From assembly GCF_029258315.1 (NCBI RefSeq), contig NZ_JARHZE010000008.1, forward strand, positions 1 to 47,418: 47,418 bases of DNA. The letters run 5' to 3'. The stretch comes from Fusobacterium sp. (lineage in GTDB: Bacteria; Fusobacteriota; Fusobacteriia; Fusobacteriales; Fusobacteriaceae). The notes below the pieces were generated by a model. It was not told where the DNA came from, ran no database searches, and was given only the letters and a program-made list of their open reading frames with translations. Shown here piece after piece: positions 20,186 to 30,228 of this stretch (positions are counted from its first letter, which is position 1; each line of letters starts with the position of its first letter). Position numbers and translations under genes: made by a program.

Positions 20186-21823
20186 ATGTTAGAAATTTTA
20201 ATGAAGGTTGTTGGTGGTCTGGGGCTGTTCCTTTATGGAATGGATAATATGTCCAGTGGAATGCAAAAAATTGCTGGAAAGAAATTAAAGAAGATATTGA
20301 CTGTTTTAACAAAAAATAGAATCTTTGCTATAATGGCAGGGATATTTATCACAATGTTAGTTCAATCTTCTTCAGTGAGTACAGTAATGGCAGTTGGATT
20401 CGTAAATGCTTCTCTATTAAGCTTAAATCAAGCTTTAGGTTTAATACTAGGGGCAAACATAGGGACAACAGTTACAGGTTGGTTGTTAGCACTTAATATA
20501 GGAAAGTTTGGTTTACCAATAGCAGGAGTTGCAGCAATAGCTTATATGTTTAGTAAAAACGAAAAGACTAAAGTAAAAGCTTCAACAGTATTGGGACTTG
20601 GACTTATTTTCTTTGGACTTGAACTTATGAGTACAGGTTTAAAACCAATAAGATCAATGCCAGAGTTTGTAAATTTATTTAGTTTATTTACAGCAGACTC
20701 ATATTTTGGTGCTTTTAAAGCTGCATTAGTTGGAGCTTTTATAACAGCCTTAGTTCAATCATCAGCAGCTACTCTAGGAATTACAATAACTTTAGCATCA
20801 CAAGGATTGATAACTTATCCGACAGCAGTAGCACTTGTACTAGGTGAAAATGTAGGTACAACAATAACAGCTTTCTTAGCTTCAATAGGAGCAAATCCAA
20901 ATGCTAAGAGAGCAGCTTATGCACACTCAATTATAAATATAGTTGGGGTGATATGGGCAATATCAATATTCCCTATTTATTTAAAAATATTGGATATTGT
21001 AGCTAATCCACAAGAGAACCTAGCTTTTGGAATAGCCACAGCTCATACAATGTTTAATATAATCAACGTAATTTTATTCACGCCATTTGTTGGATATTTA
21101 GGTAAATTTTTGTATAAGGTTGTAAAAGATGACGGAAAAGGTGTAGAAAAAGTAACTCAACTTGATAAATTGATGATACAGACTCCTACTGTTGTAATAG
21201 AACAATCTAAACAAGAAGTTATACATATGAATGGCGAGATAAAAGAGATGTTAGATATCTTACTTAACTTCTATTTAGAGGGTAAAGAATTTTTATCAGA
21301 TGATAAATTAAAGAGATTATATGAGATTGAAGAGAGAATGGATTTATTCCAAAAAGAGATAACAGATATAGGTTACAGTATATTATCAGTGGATATCAGT
21401 TCAGAGATGAAAGATGACACTAGAAAAAATATAGAGATAAGTGATGAATACGAAACAATAAGTGACTATGGAGTTAGAATAGGAAAGATTTTAAATAGAT
21501 TTGCAGAATCTGAAATAAAATTAACAGAGGTTGAAAGAGTAAAATTAAAAACTTTAAACAGCCACATAGTAGACTTATATGAATTAATAAATGTAGGATT
21601 TAAAAATAAAGATAAGACTATATTTGCAATAGCAAACGAAAAATGTAGTGTGATACTAGAAGAATATAGAGCAGCTAAGGATTTACATTTGGAAAAAATT
21701 TCAACATTGGATATATCAGTAACTCAAAGTATAGGATATCTTGATTTATTAAATTATTACAGAAGGCTAAGAGATCATATTTCTAATATAATAGAATTAT
21801 ATTTAAGAGAAACTAATAATTAA
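20186..21823 (+). CDS. Na+/phosphate cotransporter (NptA/PNaS family) with C-terminal PhoU-like domain, copy 2
   Basis: 545 aa, co-linear paralog of the upstream gene, identical length (1638 nt), same RBS/start context. Confidence 0.92.
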   Translation: MLEILMKVVGGLGLFLYGMDNMSSGMQKIAGKKLKKILTVLTKNRIFAIMAGIFITMLVQSSSVSTVMAVGFVNASLLSLNQALGLILGANIGTTVTGWLLALNIGKFGLPIAGVAAIAYMFSKNEKTKVKASTVLGLGLIFFGLELMSTGLKPIRSMPEFVNLFSLFTADSYFGAFKAALVGAFITALVQSSAATLGITITLASQGLITYPTAVALVLGENVGTTITAFLASIGANPNAKRAAYAHSIINIVGVIWAISIFPIYLKILDIVANPQENLAFGIATAHTMFNIINVILFTPFVGYLGKFLYKVVKDDGKGVEKVTQLDKLMIQTPTVVIEQSKQEVIHMNGEIKEMLDILLNFYLEGKEFLSDDKLKRLYEIEERMDLFQKEITDIGYSILSVDISSEMKDDTRKNIEISDEYETISDYGVRIGKILNRFAESEIKLTEVERVKLKTLNSHIVDLYELINVGFKNKDKTIFAIANEKCSVILEEYRAAKDLHLEKISTLDISVTQSIGYLDLLNYYRRLRDHISNIIELYLRETNN

Positions 21824-21828
21824 TGAAT

Positions 21829-21882
21829 AGACTTTACAAACTAATGATTTTAATCTCAGTTTGTAAGGTCTTTTTCTTTTTT
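21829..21882 (+). terminator. Rho-independent terminator
   Basis: AGACTTTACAAACT...AGTTTGTAAGGTCT stem (one G-U) followed by TTTTTCTTTTTT. Confidence 0.9.
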
Positions 21883-22063
21883 ACTAAATAAATGGTATTT
21901 AAAATTTAACAAATATTTTTATTTTAAAAATTAATTTAACTAAAAGTATTTGAAAAAAATACAAAAAATATTTTATTAATTAAAAATTGTATTATATCAA
22001 TATTTATGTTAAAATGTTATAGAAGAAATTAAAATACAAAAAGTTTTTAAGGAGGGTATCATC

Positions 22064-23413
22064 TTGTTAACAAATTATGAAAATGAGTACAAAAGCAAAT
22101 TAGTTTCTGCTGAAGAAGCTGCTAGAGTAATCAAATCAGGAGATTTCGTTGATTATGGGTGGTGTGGAACTACAACAGATGCAGTAGACAGAGAGTTTGC
22201 AAAAAGAATTACAGAGGTAGAAGATGTAAATATTTTCGGAGGAGTTTTATTAAAACAACCTGAAATATTTAAAGTCGAAGGTGGAGAAAATCACTTCACT
22301 TGGAACTCTTGGCACGCAAGTGGAATTGAAAGAAAAAGAATAGGAGCTGGACAAGGATTTTATTCACCAATCAGATACTCAGAAGTACCTGGATTTTATA
22401 GAAAAGGATTCCAAAAAATAGATGTAGCTATATTACAAGTTACACCAATGGATAAATTTGGATATTTTAATTTCAGCGTAAGCCCAAGCCACTCTATGGC
22501 TGTGTGTGAAAACGCAAAAGTTGTTATAGTTGAAGTAAATAAAAACTTACCAGTTTGTCAAGGAGGATATGAGAATGCTATCCATGTATCTCAAGTAGAT
22601 ATGATAGTAGAGGGAGATAATCCAAAAGTATCAATACTTCCAGGACCTGGAGAAGCAACAGATGTAGACAATGCAGTTGCAAAATTAATAGTTGAAGAGT
22701 TAGAAGACGGATCTTGTATCCAATTAGGAATCGGTGGAATGCCAACAGCAGTAGGATCTTTAATAGCAAAATCTGATTTAAAAGATCTAGGAGTTCACTC
22801 AGAAATGTATGTTGACTCTTTCGTTGAAATGGCAAAAGCTGGAAAAATAACAGGATCTAAGAAAAATATAGATAGATTTAGACAAACATTTGCATTCGCT
22901 GCTGGAGGAGAAGAGTTATATGAATATTTAAATGATAACCCTGAAATAATGGCAGCACCAGTTGATTATGTAAATGATGTAAGAGTAGTATCTCAAATAG
23001 ACAATTTTATATCAATAAATAACGCTGTTGACTTAGACTTATTTGGACAAGTAAATGCTGAATCAGCAGGAACAAAACATATAAGTGGAGCTGGAGGACA
23101 ATTAGACTTCGTTCTAGGAGCTTACTTATCAAAAGGTGGAAAATCTTTCATCTGTTGTTCATCATCATTTATGGGAAAAGATGGAAAACTTCAATCAAGA
23201 ATTCGTCCAACTTTAACTGAGGGAACAATAGTAACAGACACAAGAGCAAATACTCACTTTGTAGTAACTGAGTATGGTAAAGCTAACCTAAAAGGTAAAA
23301 CAACTTGGCAAAGAGCTGAGGCTTTAATCAACATTGCTCACCCAGATTTCAGAGAAGAGCTTATAAAAGAAGCTGAAAAAATGAAAATCTGGAGAAAATC
23401 AAACAAAAAATAA
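22064..23413 (+). CDS. Acetyl-CoA hydrolase/transferase-family CoA-transferase (butyryl-CoA:acetate-type candidate)
   Basis: 449 aa; [20 protein letters not shown]-like [23 protein letters not shown] start after AAGGAGGG. Confidence 0.8.
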   Translation: MLTNYENEYKSKLVSAEEAARVIKSGDFVDYGWCGTTTDAVDREFAKRITEVEDVNIFGGVLLKQPEIFKVEGGENHFTWNSWHASGIERKRIGAGQGFYSPIRYSEVPGFYRKGFQKIDVAILQVTPMDKFGYFNFSVSPSHSMAVCENAKVVIVEVNKNLPVCQGGYENAIHVSQVDMIVEGDNPKVSILPGPGEATDVDNAVAKLIVEELEDGSCIQLGIGGMPTAVGSLIAKSDLKDLGVHSEMYVDSFVEMAKAGKITGSKKNIDRFRQTFAFAAGGEELYEYLNDNPEIMAAPVDYVNDVRVVSQIDNFISINNAVDLDLFGQVNAESAGTKHISGAGGQLDFVLGAYLSKGGKSFICCSSSFMGKDGKLQSRIRPTLTEGTIVTDTRANTHFVVTEYGKANLKGKTTWQRAEALINIAHPDFREELIKEAEKMKIWRKSNKK

Positions 23414-23423
23414 TTAAAATTTA

Positions 23424-23630
23424 AAGATTAGAAGATGTGGAAACTGGTGAAAATCCAGTACAGGCTTACCCCTACTGTGTTTATAGAGCAATCTATATTA
23501 AGTCAGGTCGCATAATATTAACCATATTTTTGGGTGGGGAAATGTGGAAATTATCATATTTGAAATAGTATTTAAATATGAAATTTTTATAGTGCACACA
23601 ATTCTTTATAGGTTGTGTGCATTTTATTTT
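23424..23630 (+). promoter_or_regulatory. Cobalamin riboswitch with terminator expression platform
   Basis: GGAAACTGGTGAAAATCCAGTACAGGCTTACCCCTACTGTG ... AGTCAGGTCGC matches the B12-box core (GGTGnAAnTCC, ACTGTg, CAGG). Ends in TGCACACAA...TTGTGTGCA + TTTTATTTT (23593-23630). Sits before cbi transport genes. Exact edges approximate. Confidence 0.88.
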
Positions 23631-23640
23631 GGAGAGATTT

Positions 23641-24492
23641 ATGGAAAAATTAATTATAATAATAACAATTTTTTTATTAATTTTTTATTTAAAGAAAAAA
23701 AATGAGATCTATAAAAAAGATAATGAAAAAAATTTAGAATATTATAGCTATAACTCAAAAATAAATAATTGGAATCCTTATCTAAAAGTATATTATTCAA
23801 TGATATTATTAATTTTATGTATCAGTACATCAAATATTTTTTTATCAATTTCAGTGATATTGATAGGTGGATTTATAACAATCTTTTTAGGAAAAATCCC
23901 ACTAAAAAAATATCTGAAATTTTTAAAAATACCAATGTTCTTTTTAATAATCAGTATAATAGCTATAAATCTAAATTTTTCAAGGGAGATAGCAGAGGGA
24001 TATTACTTAAGAATAAACGATTTTTTTATCTATACAACAGATAAAAATATAGAAAAGAGTATAGTTTTATTCTTTAGATCTTTTGGTGGAATATCTGCTA
24101 TGTATCTACTAGCCCTATCAACCCCTATAAATGAGATAATATTGGTTATGAAAAAATCAAAGTGTCCAAAGGTGATTGTTGAGTTGATGTATCTAATTTA
24201 TAGATTTATTTTTATTTTGACAGACACTCAAAGGGAGATGAGAAAATCCATTGAGTCAAGACTTGGATTTATAAATTATAGAACCTCATTATTTTCTTTT
24301 GGAAAGATTATTTCAAATCTTTTATTGATCTCTTTAAAAAAAGCAGAGATGTTTTATGATTCTATGGAGTCAAGAGGTTATAGAGGGGAGATAAAATTTT
24401 TAGAGAGAGATAAAGAAATTAATAAAAAAGTTTTTATTGGAATGGTGTTATCTATTATTTATTTGATAGGAATTTGTTTGGTAGTTAGGTGA
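23641..24492 (+). CDS. cbiQ: ECF-type cobalt transporter transmembrane protein CbiQ
   Basis: T-component motif ESRGYRGEIK (SRG) and ESRLGF. ATG 23641 is preceded by GGAGAG. The track start GTG 23617 lies inside the riboswitch terminator. Confidence 0.88.
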   Translation: MEKLIIIITIFLLIFYLKKKNEIYKKDNEKNLEYYSYNSKINNWNPYLKVYYSMILLILCISTSNIFLSISVILIGGFITIFLGKIPLKKYLKFLKIPMFFLIISIIAINLNFSREIAEGYYLRINDFFIYTTDKNIEKSIVLFFRSFGGISAMYLLALSTPINEIILVMKKSKCPKVIVELMYLIYRFIFILTDTQREMRKSIESRLGFINYRTSLFSFGKIISNLLLISLKKAEMFYDSMESRGYRGEIKFLERDKEINKKVFIGMVLSIIYLIGICLVVR

Positions 24493-24501
24493 TAAAAAAT
24501 T

Positions 24502-25329
24502 ATGAAAGATGAAGTAATAAGAGTTGAAGATCTAAGATTTTCATATAATGAAGAGAGGGAGATCTTAAAAGGGATAAACCTTAAGATATTTTCTGGTGAA
24601 AAGATAGCAGTTTTAGGGAATAATGGATCAGGTAAAACAACCTTTTTTATGAATTTAAACGGGGTTTATTTATTTGATAGTGGAAGAATTTATTTGAGAG
24701 AAAGAGAGATTGGTAAAAAGAAAGAGGATTTAAATTATCTTAGAAAAAAGATTGGAATAGTTTTCCAAAATCCAGATAATCAAATAATAGGAGCTACTGT
24801 ATTTGATGAACTATCCTTTGGACTTATAAACTTAGGACTTGATAAAAAAGAGGTGCTAAGTAGGATAGAGGAGATAGCTGAAAAGATGGACTTAAAAAAA
24901 TATTTGGACACCCCTTCACACTACTTGAGTGGTGGAGAGAAAAAAAGACTTTGTATAGCTGATATTGTGGCTATGAAACCAGATATATTTATTTTTGATG
25001 AGCCAACAGCTGAGCTTGATCAATTTAATATAAGGATATTGGAGGATATTTTAGATGGATTGAAAAAAGAAAATAAAACAATACTTCTATCAACTCACGA
25101 TATAGATTTTGCTTTTAAGTTTGCAGATAGAGTGGTAATTTTTTCTGATGGAAATATAATTGGGGATGGAACACCTAAAGAGATATTTTCAAATGATGAA
25201 CTTTTAAAAAAAGCAAATTTAAAAAAGCCGATTGTTTTTGAAATCTATGAGGAGTTAGTTAGAAAAAATATAATAAAGCCTCAAGAAATTTTACCAAAGG
25301 ATATTGAAGAATTAAAAAAATTAATTTAA
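24502..25329 (+). CDS. cbiO: ECF-type cobalt transporter ATPase CbiO
   Basis: 275 aa; GNNGSGKTTFF, LSGGEKKRLCIADIVAMKPDIFIFDEPTAELD. Confidence 0.92.
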   Translation: MKDEVIRVEDLRFSYNEEREILKGINLKIFSGEKIAVLGNNGSGKTTFFMNLNGVYLFDSGRIYLREREIGKKKEDLNYLRKKIGIVFQNPDNQIIGATVFDELSFGLINLGLDKKEVLSRIEEIAEKMDLKKYLDTPSHYLSGGEKKRLCIADIVAMKPDIFIFDEPTAELDQFNIRILEDILDGLKKENKTILLSTHDIDFAFKFADRVVIFSDGNIIGDGTPKEIFSNDELLKKANLKKPIVFEIYEELVRKNIIKPQEILPKDIEELKKLI

Positions 25330-25339
25330 AGGAGAAGAA

Positions 25340-26062
25340 ATGAAAAAATTAAGTTTAAAAAATTTATTACCAGCATTTATGGTATTAATATTTTCTAGTG
25401 CAAATGCAATGCATATAATGGAAGGATACCTACCTGTAAAATACAGTTTACTTTGGATAGTTGTATCCCTACCTTTTGTTTTATATGGAATGAAATCTAT
25501 AAAAAGTAGATTGAATGAAAACCCAAGAAATATAACTTTAATAGCTATGGCAGGGGCCTTTATATTTGTTATCTCATCTTTAAAAATCCCTTCTGTAACA
25601 GGAAGTTGTTCTCATATGACAGGAACAGGACTTGGGGCAATACTTTTTGGACCCTCAATAGTGGCAGTTCTTGGACTTATAGTTTTACTTTTCCAAGCTC
25701 TTTTATTAGCTCACGGAGGAATAACTACAATAGGAGCTAACACTTTTTCTATGAGTATAGCAGGACCAATAATAACTTTTATCATCTATAAACTATGTTT
25801 AAGAATGAAAGTAAATAAAAGAATTGCTATATTTTTAGGGGCTATGTTAGGAGATCTAGCAACTTACTGTGTAACAAGTTTACAACTTGCAATGGCTTTC
25901 CCTTCAGAAAATGGTGGAGTTTTAGTATCAGCTGTAAAATTCTTAGGAGTTTTTGCACCAACACAACTACCTCTTTCAATTATCGAGGGAATATTAACAG
26001 TTATTATAATAATCGGTTTAGAAAAATATGCTAGAAAAGAGTTAAGAAATATAAAATTTTAG
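25340..26062 (+). CDS. cbiM: Cobalt ECF transporter substrate-capture protein CbiM
   Basis: 240 aa; signal peptide then ANA|MHIMEGYLPVKYSLLW, SCSHMTGTGLGAILFGP, LLAHGGITTIGANTFSM. Confidence 0.94.
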   Translation: MKKLSLKNLLPAFMVLIFSSANAMHIMEGYLPVKYSLLWIVVSLPFVLYGMKSIKSRLNENPRNITLIAMAGAFIFVISSLKIPSVTGSCSHMTGTGLGAILFGPSIVAVLGLIVLLFQALLLAHGGITTIGANTFSMSIAGPIITFIIYKLCLRMKVNKRIAIFLGAMLGDLATYCVTSLQLAMAFPSENGGVLVSAVKFLGVFAPTQLPLSIIEGILTVIIIIGLEKYARKELRNIKF

Positions 26063-26071
26063 GAGGAAAAG

Positions 26072-26389
26072 ATGAGTAAAGATAAAAAATTAGTGGTAAG
26101 TTTATTGTTGGTAGTAATGCTTATGGCAATATCTCCAATATTTTTATTAAAAGATGCAGAGTTTGGTGGATCTGATGACGCTGGAAGTGTTATGATAGAG
26201 AGTATACACGAAGGATATGAGCCTTGGTTTGAACCAATCCTTGAAAAAGCAATAGGTGGAGAGTTACCTGGAGAGGTTGAAAGTTTATTTTTCTGTCTAC
26301 AAACTGCTATAGGTGTTGGAATAATAGCTTTCTATATGGGGCGTATGGTAGAGAGAAAGAGATTAGGTAAAGAGGACGAAGATTTATAA
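26072..26389 (+). CDS. cbiN: Cobalt transport protein CbiN
   Basis: 105 aa; two TM segments around FGGSDDAGSVMIESIHEGYEPWFEPILE, directly after cbiM. Confidence 0.88.
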   Translation: MSKDKKLVVSLLLVVMLMAISPIFLLKDAEFGGSDDAGSVMIESIHEGYEPWFEPILEKAIGGELPGEVESLFFCLQTAIGVGIIAFYMGRMVERKRLGKEDEDL

Positions 26390-26433
26390 AATATTTTGAG
26401 ATTATAAAAATAAAAAAATAAATTTTAAAAATT

Positions 26434-26469
26434 GCTAGAGAAATTTTTTATTTCTTTAGCTTTTTTTAT
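26434..26469 (+). terminator. Rho-independent terminator of the cbi operon
   Basis: GCTAGAGAAA-TTTTTTA-TTTCTTTAGC followed by TTTTTTTATT. Confidence 0.85.
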
Positions 26470-26504
26470 TATTGATGAAATTATAATCTATTTTTTAGAA
26501 AATA

Positions 26505-26552
26505 ATTTTATAAAAAATGCACCCTCAATCTAATTTTAAAGATTTTAGGTGC
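26505..26552 (-). terminator. Terminator of the HK/RR operon
   Basis: On the minus strand: GCACCTAAAATCTTTAAAATTAGATTGAGGGTGC followed by ATTTTTTATAAA. Confidence 0.65.
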
Positions 26553-26561
26553 AAGATACTA

Positions 26562-27866
26562 TTAGTTAATTTTATTAGGAAGTTTTATAACAAACAGAGT
26601 ACCTGTTTTAGTTTCAGCAAGATAAATATCCCCTTCTAAGTATTCAACAATAGATTTACAGATAGAAAGTCCAAGTCCACTTCCCCCATTATACCCTTTT
26701 ATAAAAGGAGAGAATAAAAATTCTCTTTCTTTTTCAGGAACAGAAGTACCATCATTATAAAAATAAAGGTATAAATTTTCTCCAACTGTTTTAGTTGAAA
26801 TTGAGAAAAAACTTTCAGAATATTTTAATTGGTTAGTTATTAAATTTTCTACTAAAATTTTCACTTTTTCTTTATTCGTTTTGAAAGTTATATTTTTATC
26901 AATAGCTAAACTAAATTTTTTAGAACTTTCTTTCACAGCCAAAAGATCTAAAACTTTTAAAACAACCTCTGAAAAATTAAATTCCTCTATATTTTCATCA
27001 AAATTATTAGCAAACTCCAAATGGATAATAGTTATTAAGTCCTGAACTTTTTGTTTCATTCTATGAGTTTGGGTGATAATAGTTTCAAGAGTAGAATTTA
27101 AATCCCCCTTAGGATAAAGATTATCCATAGCAGATGTAGTGTAACCTTCTATTATCATAAGAGGTGTTTTCATCTCGTGGGATATATATTGTAAGGTTGT
27201 TTGTCTCAAAGCACTTTCTTTATCCAAAGTCTCTTTCATAATTTTTAAATCAGATATAAGGTGTTGAAACTCTAAATCTGTTGTCTTTATAGGTATATCT
27301 TTAACCTTTTTTCCCTCTGTTATTTTCTTAGTATACTCTCTAAGTTTTTTTATATCCATATAAAGCTCTTTACTTACAAAATAAGTATAGCAAATAGATA
27401 CACCTACTAAGAATAGTATAAATCCTAAAAACCAAAGGCAAATTTTTGGAAAAATATCAGCATAAATATTTTTTACAACAGAATATTCATAGATAGTTTC
27501 CCCATTTTTTAATTCTAACTCAATAGTATAAAGAAGATGTTTTCCATCTATTTTATCTTTATAAAGTTTGCTTATCTCTTTTTGAGATTTTGCATTATTT
27601 TCTATAATATCAGCAACTTTTTCTCCGTGAATACTCTGAACTACATCAATACTATTTGTAGTGACTCCTAGTATCCATTCATTTTCAATTCCAAGATCTT
27701 TTTTTTGATTAAGTGCATAATTAGATATAACTCTGTCCTCAAAAATTTTACTGAAATGCACAAATGACCAGTAATAAACAATAGAGATAGAAGTGATTGA
27801 TATAAAAACTATAAAAATAGTAGTAAAAAATATTATTCTAGTTCTGATATTTTTTAGTTTTTTCAT
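26562..27866 (-). CDS. Sensor histidine kinase
   Basis: 434 aa; two TM segments, H-box YISHEMKTPLM, N-box LVENLITNQLKYS, G-box GGSGLGLSICKSI. Confidence 0.92.
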   Translation of the reverse strand: MKKLKNIRTRIIFFTTIFIVFISITSISIVYYWSFVHFSKIFEDRVISNYALNQKKDLGIENEWILGVTTNSIDVVQSIHGEKVADIIENNAKSQKEISKLYKDKIDGKHLLYTIELELKNGETIYEYSVVKNIYADIFPKICLWFLGFILFLVGVSICYTYFVSKELYMDIKKLREYTKKITEGKKVKDIPIKTTDLEFQHLISDLKIMKETLDKESALRQTTLQYISHEMKTPLMIIEGYTTSAMDNLYPKGDLNSTLETIITQTHRMKQKVQDLITIIHLEFANNFDENIEEFNFSEVVLKVLDLLAVKESSKKFSLAIDKNITFKTNKEKVKILVENLITNQLKYSESFFSISTKTVGENLYLYFYNDGTSVPEKEREFLFSPFIKGYNGGSGLGLSICKSIVEYLEGDIYLAETKTGTLFVIKLPNKIN

Positions 27867-28525
27867 ATATTATACCTATATCCAAATCCATAGATAGTTT
27901 CAATTTTTAATTTTGGTAATTTTTTTCTAATATTTTTTATATAATTATCAACAGTTCTATCACTTCCAAAGTAATCATTGCCCCAAATTTCATTTAATAA
28001 AGTTTCTCTTGAAATAGCCTTACCTTTATTTTTAATAAAGAAATTTATAATTTCAAACTCCCTACTTGTAATTTCAATATAATTTTCACTTTCATTTATA
28101 GTTCTCTTTGTAAAGTTGATAGTGTATGGATCAATGAAAACAATCTCATCAGACTCAACAGTTCGATTTTGTTTTATTAGATTTTTAACTCTGTAAATCA
28201 ATTCAGTAGGTAAAAAAGGTTTGGAGATATAATCATCGCAACCGATTTCAAACCCAGTAACCCTGTCAAAACAATCCCCTTTAGCAGAGATTATTATTAC
28301 AAGGTTATCTTGAGACTTCTGTTTTAACATCTTCATAAGTTCTAGACCATTCCCATCAGGTAGCATAATATCTAAAATCCATAGTTTGAATTTTTTATCA
28401 ATTACATTTAAAGCTTCTTGCATATTTTTACAAGATGTAACATTATAGTTGGAGTTTTTAAGATAAAATGTCAACATTTGATTTAAATCTTTTTCATCTT
28501 CAACTAAGCAAATTTCTTCATTCAT
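27863..28525 (-). CDS. OmpR/PhoB-family response regulator
   Basis: MNEEICLVEDEKDLN...WILDIMLPDGNG...ISAKGD...GCDDYISKPF plus winged helix EITSREFEIINFFIKNKGKAISRETLLNEIWG...RTVDNYIKNIRKKL. ATG 28525 has RBS AGAAGGGA; the track start at 28591 looks too long. Confidence 0.92.
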   Translation of the reverse strand: MNEEICLVEDEKDLNQMLTFYLKNSNYNVTSCKNMQEALNVIDKKFKLWILDIMLPDGNGLELMKMLKQKSQDNLVIIISAKGDCFDRVTGFEIGCDDYISKPFLPTELIYRVKNLIKQNRTVESDEIVFIDPYTINFTKRTINESENYIEITSREFEIINFFIKNKGKAISRETLLNEIWGNDYFGSDRTVDNYIKNIRKKLPKLKIETIYGFGYRYNI

Positions 28526-28700
28526 AGTAAATCCCTTCTTGTTCAATTGTTTCTGTAAAAAAATTAAATATTGTATTAAAGTTCGATACAATTTTTATAC
28601 ATTCTAACACAAAAAAACTTTTTTTTCTAGATTGTTGTTATATTTTTTATACATTGATTTTGTATCATATAGACAAATCAAAGGGAGGGGTGAAGTGGAA

Positions 28701-30167
28701 ATGAAGAAAAAAGGTTTTAAGATGCCGACGTCATTTACAATTTTATTTTTACTGACAGGTATCGTTGCATTATTAACCTTTGTAATTCCAGCAGGGCAGT
28801 ATGAATATGTAAATGGTACTCCAGTGGCAGGAACTTACAAAGTGGTAGCATCAAATACTCAAGGGCTATGGGATATTTTAATGGCACCAATAAAAGGTTT
28901 CAGTAGTGCGATAGATATTATTCTTTTTGTACTTGTACTTGGAGGGTGTTTAGGAGTTTTATTTGAAACAAGAGCGATAGATGCCTCTTTATCAAAAATA
29001 ACAGGTAGATTAAAAGGTAGAGAAAAAGTAATAATACCAGTGATAATGACCATATGTGCTTTCGGGGGGACTACATATGGAATGGCAGAAGAAACAATAG
29101 CTTTTTATCCAATAATTTTACCAGTTTTGTTAGCAGCTGGATATGATGTTGTAACGGGGATTATGGTAATATTCTTGGGAGCAGGAATCGGAATAGCAGG
29201 AGGGATAATAAATCCATTCTCAGTTGGAATCGGTTCTAACCTTGCAGGAATATCTTTGGGCGACGGAATTTTTGTTAGATTTGCTTTATTCTTAACATAT
29301 CTGATATTTGCAATAGCATTTACAATGAGATATGCAGAGAGAGTGAGAAAAGATCCTAAAAAATCAATAGTTTATGATATTAAGGATGTAACAGAAAGCA
29401 AATTTAGAAAAGACTCTTCAGAAGTTTTAGAGTTTGACTCTAAACGTAAAAGAGTAATGACAGTTTTTATAACAATGTTTGTGATAATGATAATCTCTAT
29501 TATTCCTTGGGCTGATAAATTTAATATTTATATCTTTGAAGATTTCCACAACCTTTTAATGAGTTCAAAAATCATCAAAGCACTTATAGGATTTAGTAAA
29601 CCTTTAGGAACTTGGCATTTTTCAGAGATGACAATGCTATTTATGGTAGGGGCTGCCTTAATAGGAAAACTTTACGGATATGAAGAAAAGAAAATAGTTA
29701 GTTTATTTGTAGCAGGAGCAAAAGATATTTTAAGCGTTGCGTTAATTCTAGGAGTAGCAAAAGGACTTTCAGTAGTTATGAAAAATGGATTGATAATAGA
29801 TACAATTCTTAATTATGGAGAGGGCGTACTTTTAAACTTAAAAGCAGAGATTTTCCCAGCAATAACATATCTTTTATATATACCAGTATCATTACTTATA
29901 CCATCATCATCAGGACTACAAACAGCAACAATTCCAATATTAGCACCTCTTGGGGATTTTATGGGAATAAGTAGAGAGTATGTAGTAATGGCTTGTCAAG
30001 CTGGAGCTGAAACAATGAATTTCATTTCTCCAACACAAGCAGTTTTAATGGGGGCTTTAACTTTAACAAATGTTCCATATGAAAGATGGCTAAAACATAT
30101 AATTCCATTCTTCGTAGGAATAATTGTAATAACAATCACAATATTAACAATAAGCAATATGCTATAA
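28701..30167 (+). CDS. YfcC-family (C4-dicarboxylate anaerobic carrier-like/AbgT-superfamily-like) membrane transporter
   Basis: Polytopic; MPTSFTILFLLTGIVALLTFVIPAGQYEY, GGTTYGMAEETIAFYPIILPVLLAAGYD, IPSSSGLQTATIPILAPLGD. RBS GGGAGGGG 28683-28690. Confidence 0.8.
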   Translation: MKKKGFKMPTSFTILFLLTGIVALLTFVIPAGQYEYVNGTPVAGTYKVVASNTQGLWDILMAPIKGFSSAIDIILFVLVLGGCLGVLFETRAIDASLSKITGRLKGREKVIIPVIMTICAFGGTTYGMAEETIAFYPIILPVLLAAGYDVVTGIMVIFLGAGIGIAGGIINPFSVGIGSNLAGISLGDGIFVRFALFLTYLIFAIAFTMRYAERVRKDPKKSIVYDIKDVTESKFRKDSSEVLEFDSKRKRVMTVFITMFVIMIISIIPWADKFNIYIFEDFHNLLMSSKIIKALIGFSKPLGTWHFSEMTMLFMVGAALIGKLYGYEEKKIVSLFVAGAKDILSVALILGVAKGLSVVMKNGLIIDTILNYGEGVLLNLKAEIFPAITYLLYIPVSLLIPSSSGLQTATIPILAPLGDFMGISREYVVMACQAGAETMNFISPTQAVLMGALTLTNVPYERWLKHIIPFFVGIIVITITILTISNML

Positions 30168-30228
30168 ACTTAGGAAACAAGAATTACAAATAAAAATAAA
30201 AAAGATAATATAAAATCAGGAGGTTATT

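Larger units (their letters stand above)
18493..21823 (+). repeat. Tandem gene duplication of the NptA-type transporter
   Basis: The two ORFs align end to end without a gap in length. The 5' context AAATACTTGGGAGG(G)TATAATGTTAGAAATTTTAATGAAGGT is repeated at ~18493 and ~20166. Confidence 0.9.

Noticed and set aside
22578-22835. Leu-rich minus-strand ORF opposite the CoA-transferase
   Set aside because: Antisense artefact, low-complexity Leu/Ile composition.
23769-24044. 91-aa plus-strand ORF inside cbiQ in another frame
   Set aside because: Alternate frame fully inside a well-supported gene; no RBS or homology.
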